Made by a program: the position numbers and the translations under genes. Shown piece by piece: positions 1 through 12,383 of a stretch of 64,000 nucleotides of DNA. The notes under the pieces were generated by a model. It saw only the letters and a list, made by a program, of their open reading frames with translations. It searched no databases and had not been told where the DNA came from. How positions within the stretch are numbered: position 1 is the stretch's first letter; every line of letters begins with the position of its first letter. This DNA is from Roseomonas sp. E05 (GTDB lineage Bacteria > Pseudomonadota > Alphaproteobacteria > Acetobacterales > Acetobacteraceae): the NCBI RefSeq assembly GCF_030063475.1, contig NZ_JASIRT010000003.1, forward strand, positions 124,001-188,000, read 5' to 3'.

Positions 1-1
1 C

Positions 2-775
2 GTGGCCTGGTGGCGCGAGCAGGCCCTGGCCGAGCTGGCAACGGCCCATGCGGCGGGGCGGCTGCCGGTCCTCTGCGGCGGGACCGGCCTTTATTTCCGC
101 TCCCTCACCGAAGGCATTGCCCCCGTGCCGGAGATCCCGCCGGCCGCGCGGGAGGAAGCCCGCACCCTGCTGGCGGAGGAGGGGCCGGCGGCGCTGCATG
201 CCCGCCTCGCCGCCGCTGACCCGGAGACGGCCGCCCGCCTGCGCCCCAGCGACAGCCAACGCCTTGCCCGCGCCTACGAGGTCTGGCGCGGCACCGGGCA
301 GGGGCTGGCCTCCTGGCAGCGGGAGACGGGCACCGGCCCGGCGCGGCTCGACGGCGTCCCCTGGCGCTTCGCCGTGCTGCGGCTGGACCCGCCGCGCGAG
401 GCGCTGAGGGTGGCGATCCGGCGCCGCTGGGAGGCGATGCTGCAGGCCGGGGCGGTGGAGGAGGTGCGGGCGCTGGTGGCACGCGGCCTCGACCCCGCCC
501 TGCCGGCCATGCGCGCGCATGGCGTGCCGGAGCTTTCCGCCATGCTGGCCGGGCGGCTCACGCCGGAAGAGGCGGGGGAGCGGGCCTGCCTCGCCATCGG
601 CCAGTACACCAAGCGGCAGGCCACCTGGTTCCGCCACCAGCAACTGGCTGCTCCCAGCGAAACGCATACGATCCATGCGCGGGTGGCAGGCATGGAGCAA
701 TTTTCAGAAAGAGAAAAGGGAGAAATTTTCTCGTTTGTTTGTTCCCGCGTTGACGCGGGCAGGGAGGGGGCGTAG
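2..775 (+). CDS. miaA: tRNA dimethylallyltransferase MiaA, 3' part
   Basis: MiaA transfers a dimethylallyl group to A37 of tRNAs that read codons starting with U. The visible 257 residues hold the central and C-terminal part of the family, with the motifs MRAHGVPEL and IGQYTKRQATWFRHQ near residues 170 and 200. The P-loop and about 60-70 N-terminal residues lie before the window, so the first codon here is not the true start. A tail of about 45 residues follows the usual family end and is poorly conserved. The stop codon overlaps the predicted -10 element of the ilvB promoter. Confidence 0.93.
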   Translation: MAWWREQALAELATAHAAGRLPVLCGGTGLYFRSLTEGIAPVPEIPPAAREEARTLLAEEGPAALHARLAAADPETAARLRPSDSQRLARAYEVWRGTGQGLASWQRETGTGPARLDGVPWRFAVLRLDPPREALRVAIRRRWEAMLQAGAVEEVRALVARGLDPALPAMRAHGVPELSAMLAGRLTPEEAGERACLAIGQYTKRQATWFRHQQLAAPSETHTIHARVAGMEQFSEREKGEIFSFVCSRVDAGREGA

Positions 776-778
776 ATC
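750..778 (+). promoter_or_regulatory. predicted sigma-70 promoter for ilvBNC
   Basis: TTGACG at 750-755 and TAGATC at 773-778 are separated by exactly 17 bases, giving a start near 785 and a leader of about 50 bases before ilvB. The -10 box contains the miaA stop codon. Upstream, 711-742 is unusually AT-rich for this genome and could act as an UP element. CCCGCG-TTGA-CGCGGG (744-759), a six-base hairpin, overlaps the -35 box. This is a pattern match only. Confidence 0.5.
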
Positions 779-835
779 GAGGGCCCGGACAGCAATGCCC
801 GGCAACACCGCATCGCAGGAAAGCCAGAAGCCATC

Positions 836-2632
836 ATGTCTGCTGCCAACCTTCCCGCCGCATCCGACACCCAGAGCATGACGGGTGCCGAGATTGTCCT
901 GCGCGCGCTGAAGGAGCAGGGCGTAGAGGTTATCTTCGGCTATCCCGGCGGCGCGGTATTGCCGATCTACGACGCCATCTTTCAGCAGAACGCCATCCGC
1001 CACATCCTGGTGCGGCACGAGCAGGCGGCGGTGCACGCCGCCGAGGGCTATGCCCGCTCCACCGGCAAGGTGGGCTGCGTGCTGGTCACCTCCGGCCCCG
1101 GCGCCACCAATGCCGTGACCGGGCTGGTGGACGCGCTGATGGACAGCATCCCCATCGTCTGCCTGACCGGCCAGGTGCCGACGCATCTGATCGGCAATGA
1201 CGCCTTCCAGGAGGCCGACACCACCGGCATCACCCGCCCCGCCACCAAGCACAACTACCTGGTGAAGCGGATGGGCGACCTCGCCCAGACGGTGCACGAC
1301 GCCTTCTACGTGGCGCGCTCCGGCCGCCCCGGCCCGGTGGTGATCGACCTGCCGAAGGACATCCTGATCGGCAAGGGCCAGTACACCCCGCCACCGACGC
1401 AGGAGCACCGCTCCTACCGCCCGCAGACCGAGCCGGACATGGCGCAGATCCGCAAGGCGGTGCGGCTGCTGAAGGAGGCCAAGCGCCCGGTGGTCTATTC
1501 CGGCGGCGGCGTGATCAATGCCGGCCCCGAGGCTGCCGAACTGCTGACGAAGTTCGTCCGCATGGCAGGCCTGCCCTGCACCAACACGCTGATGAGCCTC
1601 GGCGCCTTCCCGGCCAGCGACCCGCAGTTCCTGGGCATGCTGGGCATGCACGGCACCTACGAGGCGAACCTCGCCATGCACGGGTGCGATGTGATGTTCA
1701 ACATCGGCGCCCGCTTCGATGACCGCGTGACCGGCCGCCTCAACGCCTTCGCCCCGGATTCGGTGAAGATCCACGCCGACATCGACCCCTCCTCGATCAA
1801 CAAGAACGTCAAGGTCGAGGTCCCCATCGTCGGGGATGCGGCCTCGGTGCTGCGCGCGCTGATCGCCGCCTGGGAGGCGGACGAGGCCCGGCAGGACCGC
1901 GAGGCGATGGCCGCCTGGTGGCGCCAGATCGATGCGTGGCGCGGCACGAACTGCCTGCGCTACGTGCAGGAAGGCACGCTGATCAAGCCGCAGCACGCGG
2001 TGAAGCGGCTCTACGAGCTGACACGGGAAACGGGCCGGGACACCTTCATCACCACCGAGGTCGGCCAGCACCAGATGTGGGCGGCGCAGTATTTCGGCTT
2101 CGAGAAGCCGAACCGCTGGATGACCTCGGGCGGCCTCGGCACCATGGGCTACGGCCTGCCGGCGGCGATGGGCGTGCAGGTCGCGCACCCCGATGCGCTG
2201 GTGATCGACATCGCCGGCGAGGCCTCGATCCTGATGAACATCCAGGAGATGGCGACCCTGGCGCAGTATCGCCTGCCGGTGAAGGTGTTCATCCTGAACA
2301 ACCAGTACATGGGCATGGTGCGCCAGTGGCAGGAGCTGCTGCATGGCGGCCGCTACTCCGAGAGCTACAGCGCCGCGCTGCCCGACTTCGTGAAGCTGGC
2401 CGAGAGCTTCCACGGCGTCGGCATGCGGGCGGAGAGCGCGGACGACCTCGACCGCGTCATCCGCGAGATGATCGCCATCGACCGGCCGGTGATCGTGGAC
2501 GTCGCCGTGGACCCGAAGGAGAACGTCTTCCCGATGATCCCCTCGGGCGCGGCGCATAACGAGATGCTGCTGGCCTCCGGGCAGATCTCCGGCGGCGCGG
2601 GCGTGACGGATGAGGGGACGGCGCTGGTCTGA
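836..2632 (+). CDS. ilvB: Acetolactate synthase, catalytic subunit
   Basis: This enzyme condenses two pyruvates, or pyruvate and 2-oxobutyrate, in the first common step of valine, leucine and isoleucine synthesis. The 598 residues show the N-terminal TPP domain with FGYPGGAVLPIYD and the catalytic glutamate region (RHEQAAVHAAEGYAR), the central FAD domain, and the C-terminal TPP domain. In the metal-binding motif the usual GDAS reads GEAS (DIAGEASILMN), which I believe is common in related alphaproteobacteria. A purine-rich AGGAAAG lies about 13 bases before the ATG. It forms an operon with ilvN 40 bases downstream. Confidence 0.97.
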   Translation: MSAANLPAASDTQSMTGAEIVLRALKEQGVEVIFGYPGGAVLPIYDAIFQQNAIRHILVRHEQAAVHAAEGYARSTGKVGCVLVTSGPGATNAVTGLVDALMDSIPIVCLTGQVPTHLIGNDAFQEADTTGITRPATKHNYLVKRMGDLAQTVHDAFYVARSGRPGPVVIDLPKDILIGKGQYTPPPTQEHRSYRPQTEPDMAQIRKAVRLLKEAKRPVVYSGGGVINAGPEAAELLTKFVRMAGLPCTNTLMSLGAFPASDPQFLGMLGMHGTYEANLAMHGCDVMFNIGARFDDRVTGRLNAFAPDSVKIHADIDPSSINKNVKVEVPIVGDAASVLRALIAAWEADEARQDREAMAAWWRQIDAWRGTNCLRYVQEGTLIKPQHAVKRLYELTRETGRDTFITTEVGQHQMWAAQYFGFEKPNRWMTSGGLGTMGYGLPAAMGVQVAHPDALVIDIAGEASILMNIQEMATLAQYRLPVKVFILNNQYMGMVRQWQELLHGGRYSESYSAALPDFVKLAESFHGVGMRAESADDLDRVIREMIAIDRPVIVDVAVDPKENVFPMIPSGAAHNEMLLASGQISGGAGVTDEGTALV

Positions 2633-2672
2633 GCCGGCGCCGACCTGACCCCGCGATCGAACGGACAGAAGA

Positions 2673-4402
<1,730 letters not shown>

Positions 4403-4410
4403 AGCCGGCG

Positions 4411-4437
4411 AAAAGGGGCGCTTCGGCGCCCCTTTTT
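4411..4437 (+). terminator. Rho-independent terminator after ilvC
   Basis: An 11-base stem, AAAAGGGGCGC with GCGCCCCTTTT, closes a TTCG tetraloop and is followed by T residues. It lies 9 bases after the ilvC stop and ends the ilvBNC operon. Confidence 0.9.
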
Positions 4438-4530
4438 GCGTTTCCGCAGCCGTGCGCGCAGAATGCGCCGGGGCAACCGATCGGGCCACGGGCCGTTGCA
4501 GCCTCGCCCTCTCGGGAAGGACGGCGTGGC

Positions 4531-5754
4531 ATGCGGTTATTCGAGTGCGAAGTCTGCGGACAGCTTCTCTACTTCGAGAACACGCGCTGCATGCGCTGCG
4601 GCGCGACCCTCGGCTACCTGCCCGAGGCGAACCGGCTCTCGGCGCTCGATCCGGCCGAGGGCGAGCGCGGCGTGCCGCAGGGCAGCGAAGACCAGCCGCA
4701 GGTCGGCCGTCCCGCCGAGGACCAGCAGATGGTCGGCCAGGAGGGGGCGGGCCAGCCGGAGGTCGGGCGGCGCGCCGTCGGCCAGCTCTGGCGCCCGCGC
4801 GCCGACCACGACCGGCTCTACCGCTTCTGCAGCAATGCCCATCACGAGGCCTGCAACTGGCTGGTGCCGGAGGACGCGCCCGGCGTGTTCTGCCTGGCCT
4901 GCCGCCACAACCGCACCATCCCCGACCTGTCCGACCCGACGAACCTGCTGCACTGGCGCAAGATCGAGGAAGCCAAGCGGCGCGCCTTCTACAGCTTCAT
5001 CCGGCTCGGTCTGCCGCTGACCAACCGGGTGGAGGACCCCGAGAACGGCCTTGCCTTCGATTTCCTGGCCGATCCGCCGGCGGAGGGGGCGCCGAAGGTA
5101 ATGACGGGCCATGACAACGGCCTGATCACCCTTTCGCTCGCCGAGGCCGACGATGCCGAGCGCAACCGCCGCCGCACCGAGATGGGCGAGCCCTACCGCA
5201 CGCTGCTCGGCCACTTCCGTCATGAGTCCGGCCATTATTTCTGGGACCGGCTGGTGCGCGACGGCGGCCAGCTCGAAGCCTGCCGCGCCGTCTTTGGCGA
5301 CGACAGCCAGGATTACGGCGCCGCCCTGCAGCGCCACTACCAGGAGGGTCCTCCCGCCGACTGGCAGGAGAACTTCGTCAGCACCTATGCCACCGCCCAT
5401 CCCTGGGAAGACTTTGCGGAGACCTGGGCGCACTACCTGCATATCGTGGACACGCTGGAAATGGCGCGCGCCTTCGGCCTCGGCATCGCACCGCGGGTGC
5501 GGCATGGTGAGGAGCTGGCGGCGGAGGTGGACTTCAGGCCCTATGAAGCCACTGAGATCGCGCCGGTCATGGAGGCCTGGGTGCCGCTGATGGCGGCGGT
5601 GAACAGCCTGAACCGCTGCATGGGCACGCCGGATCTTTACCCCTTCGTGCTCTCGCCTTCCGTGGTGAGGAAGCTCGCCTTCATCCAGGCGCTGGTGCAC
5701 GGCACCCTGCCCAGGACGGCGCCGGCTCCCGCGGACAGCAGTCGAGGGAGTTGA
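4531..5754 (+). CDS. Zinc-ribbon putative metallopeptidase (COG4307-like)
   Basis: The 407-residue protein starts with a zinc ribbon, CEVC and CMRC in the first 25 residues, with further Cys pairs near 100 and 121-124 (CLAC). A metallopeptidase motif HESGH sits at 231-235, and Glu297 in WEDFAETWAHY is a plausible third zinc ligand. This matches the uncharacterised zinc-binding putative peptidase family. Its substrate is unknown, and there is no signal peptide, so it is probably cytoplasmic. Residues 53-85 are a low-complexity insert of about four repeats of the type DQPxVGRxA. It is followed by puuE after 36 bases. Confidence 0.85.
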   Translation: MRLFECEVCGQLLYFENTRCMRCGATLGYLPEANRLSALDPAEGERGVPQGSEDQPQVGRPAEDQQMVGQEGAGQPEVGRRAVGQLWRPRADHDRLYRFCSNAHHEACNWLVPEDAPGVFCLACRHNRTIPDLSDPTNLLHWRKIEEAKRRAFYSFIRLGLPLTNRVEDPENGLAFDFLADPPAEGAPKVMTGHDNGLITLSLAEADDAERNRRRTEMGEPYRTLLGHFRHESGHYFWDRLVRDGGQLEACRAVFGDDSQDYGAALQRHYQEGPPADWQENFVSTYATAHPWEDFAETWAHYLHIVDTLEMARAFGLGIAPRVRHGEELAAEVDFRPYEATEIAPVMEAWVPLMAAVNSLNRCMGTPDLYPFVLSPSVVRKLAFIQALVHGTLPRTAPAPADSSRGS

Positions 5755-5790
5755 CGCCGGCCGCCGCGCCGCCGCACCCTCGCCGGCGCC

Positions 5791-6717
5791 ATGACAAAGC
5801 TCGCCCCCGACAGCTGCTACCCGCGCGACTTCCTGGGCTATGGCCCCAACCCGCCGGACCCGCAATGGCCCGGCGGCGCCCGGCTCGCCCTTTCCTTCGT
5901 GCTGAACTACGAGGAAGGCGGCGAGAACACCGTGCTGAACGGCGATCCGGGCGGCGAGATCTACCTGAACGAGACGCCGGGCGGCAGCCCGGTGCTGGGC
6001 GCGCGGGACATCGGCAAGGAGAGCCAGTTCGACTATGGCGCCCGCGCCGGCGTCTGGCGCGTGCTGCGGCTCTTCGCGGAGCGCAACCTGAAGCTCACGG
6101 TCTATGGCGTCGGCCGCGCGCTGGAACTGAACCCCAAGGTGGGCCGCGCCTTCGCCGAGGCGGGGCACGAGGTGGCCAGCCACGGCTGGCGCTGGATCAA
6201 CTACCAGGAGGTGGACGAGGCCACCGAGCGCCAGCACATCGCGCAGAGCGTCGAGACCATCGAGCGGGTGGTCGGGCGCCGGCCGGTCGGCTGGTACACC
6301 GGGCGCATCAGTCCGCAGACCCGGCGGCTGGTCGCCGAGCATGGCGGCTTCCTCTACGACAGCGATGCCTATGACGACGACCTGCCCTACTACGTCACCG
6401 TTGCCGGCAAGCCGCTGCTGGTCATCCCCTATACGCTCGACAACAACGACATGAAGTTCGCCGTGCCGCCCGGCTTCACGGCGAATGACGGCTTCACCCA
6501 GCACCTGCGCGACGCCTTCGACTTCCTGCGGGAGGAAGGCCGCGCCACGCCGAAGATGATGAGCGTCGGGCTGCATTGCCGGCTGGTCGGACGTCCCGCG
6601 CGGGCGGCGGCGCTGGCGCGCTTCCTCGACCATGTCGTGGCCTGCCCGGATGTCTGGGTGGCCACGCGGGAGGAGATCGCGCGGCACTGGCTGAAAGTCC
6701 ATCCGCCCACCGGTTGA
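5791..6717 (+). CDS. puuE: Allantoinase PuuE-type polysaccharide-deacetylase-family protein
   Basis: PuuE-type allantoinase opens the allantoin ring in purine breakdown. The 308 residues carry the family's characteristic opening, YPRDFLGYGPNPPDPQWPGG, then LSFVLNYEEGGENTVLNGD, and a NodB-like barrel with GHEVASHGWRW and WYTGRISPQT. No other ureide or urate gene lies in the window, so the pathway is not confirmed by context. No strong ribosome binding site precedes the ATG. It may be translated with the zinc peptidase upstream. Confidence 0.88.
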   Translation: MTKLAPDSCYPRDFLGYGPNPPDPQWPGGARLALSFVLNYEEGGENTVLNGDPGGEIYLNETPGGSPVLGARDIGKESQFDYGARAGVWRVLRLFAERNLKLTVYGVGRALELNPKVGRAFAEAGHEVASHGWRWINYQEVDEATERQHIAQSVETIERVVGRRPVGWYTGRISPQTRRLVAEHGGFLYDSDAYDDDLPYYVTVAGKPLLVIPYTLDNNDMKFAVPPGFTANDGFTQHLRDAFDFLREEGRATPKMMSVGLHCRLVGRPARAAALARFLDHVVACPDVWVATREEIARHWLKVHPPTG

Positions 6718-6780
6718 GGCCGCGCCTTTACCGCTTCTTCATGTCCCCTTTGCAAAAACAGGGCAGGACATGGAGGCAAA

Positions 6781-9096
6781 ATGCGCGCCCTTCCCTTCGC
6801 CCTGACCGTCGGCCGCAAGCTCGTCCTTGGGGCATTGGTGCCGCTTCTGCTGCTCGGTCTCATGATCGCCGGTGTCTGGCACAACCTCGACCTGATCCAC
6901 CATGAAAGCGCGGCGGAGCGGGCGGCCGGAAAGGTGGAGCTCCAGCTGGAGCAATCCGATAACGCCATTCAGGCCGCCCGGGTGCAATTGCGCGACGTGA
7001 TCACGGCGCAGAACCTGAAGGCTCTGGAAGAGGCGCAGCGCCTGGGTGCCCTGGACCTGGCGCGGGCGCGGCGCCATGCCCTTGAGGCAGCATCGAGCGC
7101 CGGAAGCGCGGCCGCACGGGAGACGCTGCGCGAGGCGCTGGCGCAGTTCGACGAATACGGCGGGGTGCGCGACGCGCTGACCGCCCTGCGGCGCCGGATG
7201 CTGGAGACGCGCGACCGCCTCGGCACGGCCGGCCGCGACTATGACCGCATGTTCGAGATGGTGATGGGCGGCATCGACTCCTCCCTGTCAGCAGGCAGGC
7301 AGGAGGAAATCCGCCAGAACCTGCTCACGCTCCACAGGGCCGTCATGGAGGCCCGCATCGGCCTGCAGGACTACATGTTGACCGGCGAGCCCATGCCGGC
7401 GCGCCGCGCGCGCAGCGCCATCCAGCAGTCGCGCGTCTATCTGCGGAGCCTGACGGAGGGCGAGGGTGCCGTCTCCAGTCTCCCGGCCTGGGCCGCCCTG
7501 GCCATGCAGATCGGGAAGGACGCCGCCGCCGTGCTGGAGGCGTCGGACGAGATCGGCCGCCTCCGGCGCGACGCGCTGGTGCCCAACCGCGAGCGGATCG
7601 AGGCGACCCTGCAGGATGCGAACGCCCTGCTGACGGCGGAAAGCGAGCAGGGGCGCCTGCGGCTGGAGGGCGCCATCGGCGGGGCGCGCCAGAGCATGCT
7701 GGTGCTGGGCCTCGCGGTGGCGCTGCTGCTCGGGGCGCTGGGTGTGCTGAATGCCCGCTCCATCAGCCGGCCCCTTCACAGGGTGGCCCGGGCGGTGGCG
7801 GAACTGGCGGCCGGCCGGGTGCCCGAGCGGATTCCCGGCCTGGGCCGCCGGGACGAGATCGGCACCATCGCGCAGGCCATGCAGGACCTGCAGGCCACCG
7901 TCAGCCGTGCCTTCGCGCAGAGCCAGATGCTGGAGCAGCTACCGGTCGGCGTCATGACGGCCGATCCGCGGGGCGAGTTCCGCATCGCCTACATGAACGA
8001 GGCCAGCCGCCAGGGGCTGCGCCCGCTGGAGCGCCTCCTGCCCTGTCCGGTGGATGAGTTGCTCGGCCAGAGCATCGACATCTTCCACCCGCCGGCGCAG
8101 CGCCAGCGCATCCGCGACCTTCTCGCCAGCCCCGACAGGCTCCCGCATGCCGCGAAGATCCGGCTGGGGAACGAGGTGCTGTCCCTTCGCGTCACGGCCA
8201 TCCGCGACGCCCGCGGGAACTATGTGGGGCCGATGCTGAACTGGTCGCGGGTCACTGCGCAGTCCCGCCTGGCGGAGGGCTTCGAGGCGGAGGTGGGGGC
8301 GGTGGTGAATGCAGTGACGCGCTCGGCCGATGCGCTGCAGGAGGCCGCCCGGGACATGAGCGCCAGTGCCGCACGCTCGGGCGAGGAAGCCGGCCTGGTG
8401 GCGGAGGAGAGCCAGCGCGCCGGCGCCAGCGTGCAGGCGGTGGCGGCCAGTGCCGAGCAGCTCGCCGCCAGTGTGGCCGAGGTGACGCGGCAGGTGCAGA
8501 GCGGGGCGGGGGTCGCCCAGGAGGCGGCGGGCGAGACCCGCCGCGCCGACGCCACCATCCGCGCCCTTGCCGACGCCGCCGCCCGGATCGGTGATGTGGT
8601 GCAGCTGATCCAGGACATCGCCGGACAGACCAACCTGCTGGCGCTGAATGCCACGATCGAGGCGGCGCGCGCCGGCGAGGCGGGCAAGGGCTTCGCCGTG
8701 GTGGCTTCGGAGGTCAAGAACCTGGCCGGACAGACCGCCAGGGCCACGGACGAGATCGGCCAGCAGATCCAGGCCATCCAGGGCAGCACCGCCCAGGCGG
8801 TGGCGGTGCTGCGCGGCATTGGCACCACGGTGGAGCGGATGAACGAGGTCACCGCCGCCATCGCCGCGGCGGTGGAACAGCAGGCCGCGGCCACGAAGGA
8901 CATCGCCCGGAGTGCCGCGCAGGTCTCGGACAGCACGGGCGCCGTCAGCCGCCGCATCCGTGATGTCAGCGGCGCGGCGGCGGCAACGCGGCAGGCGGCG
9001 GGCAGCGTGCTCGACGCCGCGGCGGAGCTGAGCGGGCAGGCGGTGGCGCTGCGCCGCAAGTCCGATGCCTTCCTCCAGGCCGTGCAGACGGCATGA
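6781..9096 (+). CDS. Methyl-accepting chemotaxis protein with PAS domain
   Basis: This is a transmembrane chemoreceptor of 771 residues. The first membrane segment is about residues 14-33, a periplasmic four-helix-like sensor region runs to about 300, and a second segment is about 303-322. These are followed by HAMP (about 325-378), a PAS domain (about 381-490) and a methyl-accepting signalling domain. The conserved hairpin near 612-650 reads [20 protein letters not shown]. The ligand is unknown. GGAGG lies 5 bases before the ATG. No other chemotaxis gene is nearby. Confidence 0.94.
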   Translation: MRALPFALTVGRKLVLGALVPLLLLGLMIAGVWHNLDLIHHESAAERAAGKVELQLEQSDNAIQAARVQLRDVITAQNLKALEEAQRLGALDLARARRHALEAASSAGSAAARETLREALAQFDEYGGVRDALTALRRRMLETRDRLGTAGRDYDRMFEMVMGGIDSSLSAGRQEEIRQNLLTLHRAVMEARIGLQDYMLTGEPMPARRARSAIQQSRVYLRSLTEGEGAVSSLPAWAALAMQIGKDAAAVLEASDEIGRLRRDALVPNRERIEATLQDANALLTAESEQGRLRLEGAIGGARQSMLVLGLAVALLLGALGVLNARSISRPLHRVARAVAELAAGRVPERIPGLGRRDEIGTIAQAMQDLQATVSRAFAQSQMLEQLPVGVMTADPRGEFRIAYMNEASRQGLRPLERLLPCPVDELLGQSIDIFHPPAQRQRIRDLLASPDRLPHAAKIRLGNEVLSLRVTAIRDARGNYVGPMLNWSRVTAQSRLAEGFEAEVGAVVNAVTRSADALQEAARDMSASAARSGEEAGLVAEESQRAGASVQAVAASAEQLAASVAEVTRQVQSGAGVAQEAAGETRRADATIRALADAAARIGDVVQLIQDIAGQTNLLALNATIEAARAGEAGKGFAVVASEVKNLAGQTARATDEIGQQIQAIQGSTAQAVAVLRGIGTTVERMNEVTAAIAAAVEQQAAATKDIARSAAQVSDSTGAVSRRIRDVSGAAAATRQAAGSVLDAAAELSGQAVALRRKSDAFLQAVQTA

Positions 9097-9112
9097 CCGC
9101 GCCAGAAAGGGC

Positions 9113-9141
9113 TTGCGGCAGGGCGCAGCCCTGCCTATCGT
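9113..9141 (+). promoter_or_regulatory. predicted promoter of the leucine leader
   Basis: TTGCGG (9113-9118) and TATCGT (9136-9141) are 17 bases apart. Transcription would start near 9148, at or next to the ATG of the leader peptide (9149), so the leader would be translated from a leaderless transcript. The spacer contains the small inverted repeat AGGGC-GCA-GCCCT. Confidence 0.55.
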
Positions 9142-9148
9142 CCGGCTC

Positions 9149-9256
9149 ATGAACGCCCGCGCGCGCACTCCTGGCCTGACGAACGGCTCCGCCGTCGCTG
9201 CCACGCGCGCGCTTTCCGGCCTCCTTCTCCTTCGACTTAGCCGCCCCTGGGCGTGA
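9149..9256 (+). CDS. leuL: Leucine leader peptide for leuA attenuation
   Basis: This is a 35-codon frame between the chemoreceptor and leuA. Near its end it encodes Gly-Leu-Leu-Leu-Leu-Arg-Leu, with the four-Leu run at 9221-9232 and another Leu at 9236-9238. All of these Leu codons are CTC or CTT, whereas CTG dominates in neighbouring genes. The stop TGA sits in the loop of GGGCG-TGA-CGCCC (9249-9261), and further stems follow. This is the classic layout of ribosome-mediated attenuation by leucine supply. The peptide itself has no other function. Confidence 0.8.
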   Translation: MNARARTPGLTNGSAVAATRALSGLLLLRLSRPWA

Positions 9257-9313
9257 CGCCCGGCTGACCTGCCGGCATCGCTCAGGGGGACCCTGAGGCG
9301 CAGCGCGCGCCTC
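9249..9313 (+). promoter_or_regulatory. Overlapping hairpins of the leuA attenuator
   Basis: Four stems lie after the leader's Leu codons. They are GGGCG/CGCCC (9249-9261), CCGGC/GCCGG (9260-9275), CTCAGGG/CCCTGAG (9281-9297) and GAGGCGC/GCGCCTC (9295-9313). Neighbouring stems share bases, so not all can form at once. A stalled or free ribosome on the leader could decide which form. No T-run follows the last stem, so the switch might act on Rho-dependent termination or leuA translation. Confidence 0.6.
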
Positions 9314-9350
9314 CGACGACCCGGCTTACGGCAGAACGAAGGAACGCCCC

Positions 9351-10934
<1,584 letters not shown>

Positions 10935-11409
10935 GGCGCCGGCTTTCCAGGGGAAGCACAGCTCTCCCTGGGCCCCTCAGTCTCTGCCAGGAAAAGATGG
11001 GAGCCCGGGCGAATTCCTTCCGGGCTCTTCCCATCAGGCCAATGGTGTCACTTCGCGGCGTGGATGTTTTCCTGCGGCGTGACCTTCAATGCGTCGCGGA
11101 TGATGCAGGGCAGATCGGCTGGCCGCCGATATTCGCTGCATGCGGGCCATCGGGCGCGTTCCTGCAAATCCCTCGCGGATTCGGTCTGCGCGCCTCAGCA
11201 GGGGGGAGGGCCAGCCGGCACGGCTTTGCTCCGGCCGGCCATAACGGTTTGAGAACATGGCCGGCTGCCCCGGGCGGAGGACTCATCCTGGCCAAAGCTG
11301 CGAACAATTCTTACCGCCACCTGGAACCTCCTGTCCGACCGCGTGGTTTGCTGCTGTGAAGGTGCGGAACGCATTCCTGCGGCGCACCCCGGACAGACAG
11401 GAGAAGCCC
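10935..11409. other. 475-base gap between leuA and the Mn catalase
   Basis: No convincing gene was found here. The first part holds an imperfect hairpin, CCAGGGGA with TCCCTGG near 10948-10973, a weak candidate terminator for leuA. The right end carries the GGAAC-N17-GGTT promoter candidate at 11323-11348 and the ribosome binding site of the next gene. Confidence 0.5.
11323..11348 (+). promoter_or_regulatory. possible EcfG-type general stress promoter
   Basis: GGAAC at 11323-11327 is followed after 17 bases by GGTT at 11345-11348. The alphaproteobacterial general stress sigma factor EcfG recognises GGAAC-N16/17-cGTT. Placement 60 bases before a manganese catalase and a ferritin-like protein fits a stress regulon. 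This is a motif match only. Confidence 0.45.
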
Positions 11410-12282
11410 ATGTATTATCATGACAAGCGGCTGCAGTATCCCGTTCGTGTCGAGACGCCGGACCCGCTGTTCGCCCGCCAGTTGCAGCAGGCAATCGGCG
11501 GCATCGAAGGCGAGATCCGCGTCTGCCTGCAGTATTTCTTCCAGGCCTGGGGCGCGCGCGGCCCGAACACCAAGTATCGCGACATGCTGCTGCACACCGC
11601 CACGGAGGAGATCGGCCATATCGAGATGCTGGCCACCGCAGTGGCGCTGAATCTCGAGAACGCGCCGCTCAGCCTGCAGGAGAGCTCGGCGGCCGCGAGC
11701 CCGGTGGTCAATGCGGTGATGGGCGGCGAGCGGCCCCGCCACATGGTGGAAGGCATGCTGCAGCGGCACATCCTCTCCACCGGCATGGCGGCCTTCCCCG
11801 CCAATGCCGACGGCGTGCCCTTCGACTGCTCGCATGTCTATGCCAGCGGCAATCTCGCCGCCGACATGTTCGCCAATGTCACCGCCGAGGCAACCGGCCG
11901 CACCCTGGCCGTGCGGCTCTACAATGCCGCGCATGACCCGGGCATGAAGGACATGCTGAGCTTCCTGATCGCGCGCGACACCATGCACCAGCAGCAATGG
12001 CTGGCGGCGATCGAGGAGATGGGCGGTGCCAAGGTTCTGCCGATCCCGAACAGCTTCGACCAGTCCAAGGAGAAGCAGGAGTTCAGCTACGTCTTCCTCG
12101 GCACCGACCGCGATGGCGTGGCGCCGCCGGAAGGCCGCTTCACCAATGGGCCGTCGCTGGATGGCAAGGGCCAGTTCAGCGTGATGCAGAACACGCCGCT
12201 CGGCGACGAGCCGGTGCTCGGCCCGGCACGTGACGGCTCCGGCGCACAGGCGGAGCAGATCGGCAAGCCGGCCTCCGGCTGA
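11410..12282 (+). CDS. Manganese catalase
   Basis: This catalase disproportionates hydrogen peroxide using a dimanganese site in a ferritin-like four-helix bundle. The 290-residue protein starts MYYHDKRLQYPV. Ligand regions are visible as GGIEGEIR (Glu35), TATEEIGHIE (Glu66/67 and His70), NVTAEATGR and RDTMHQQQW. An in-frame opening extends upstream, but the ATG at 11410 follows a good AGGAGA site and gives the family N-terminus. It is paired with a ferritin-like gene downstream, and the window also has a sitABCD manganese importer. Confidence 0.93.
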   Translation: MYYHDKRLQYPVRVETPDPLFARQLQQAIGGIEGEIRVCLQYFFQAWGARGPNTKYRDMLLHTATEEIGHIEMLATAVALNLENAPLSLQESSAAASPVVNAVMGGERPRHMVEGMLQRHILSTGMAAFPANADGVPFDCSHVYASGNLAADMFANVTAEATGRTLAVRLYNAAHDPGMKDMLSFLIARDTMHQQQWLAAIEEMGGAKVLPIPNSFDQSKEKQEFSYVFLGTDRDGVAPPEGRFTNGPSLDGKGQFSVMQNTPLGDEPVLGPARDGSGAQAEQIGKPASG

Positions 12283-12383
12283 GGCGCGGAGGGGCACGGA
12301 CGAAACCGTGCGGCGCCCCGGTGGTTGATCCGAGGAGACAACCGCCGGGGCCCTGGCCCCGGCCAAAGGAGAGAAGCTCCATC

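Noticed and set aside
744-759. A transcription attenuator before ilvB
   Set aside because: There is a six-base hairpin but no leader peptide rich in Ile, Val or Leu and no T-run. It coincides with the promoter instead.
11257-11409. A longer N-terminus for the Mn catalase
   Set aside because: The extra residues are unlike the family, and the ribosome binding site supports the ATG at 11410.
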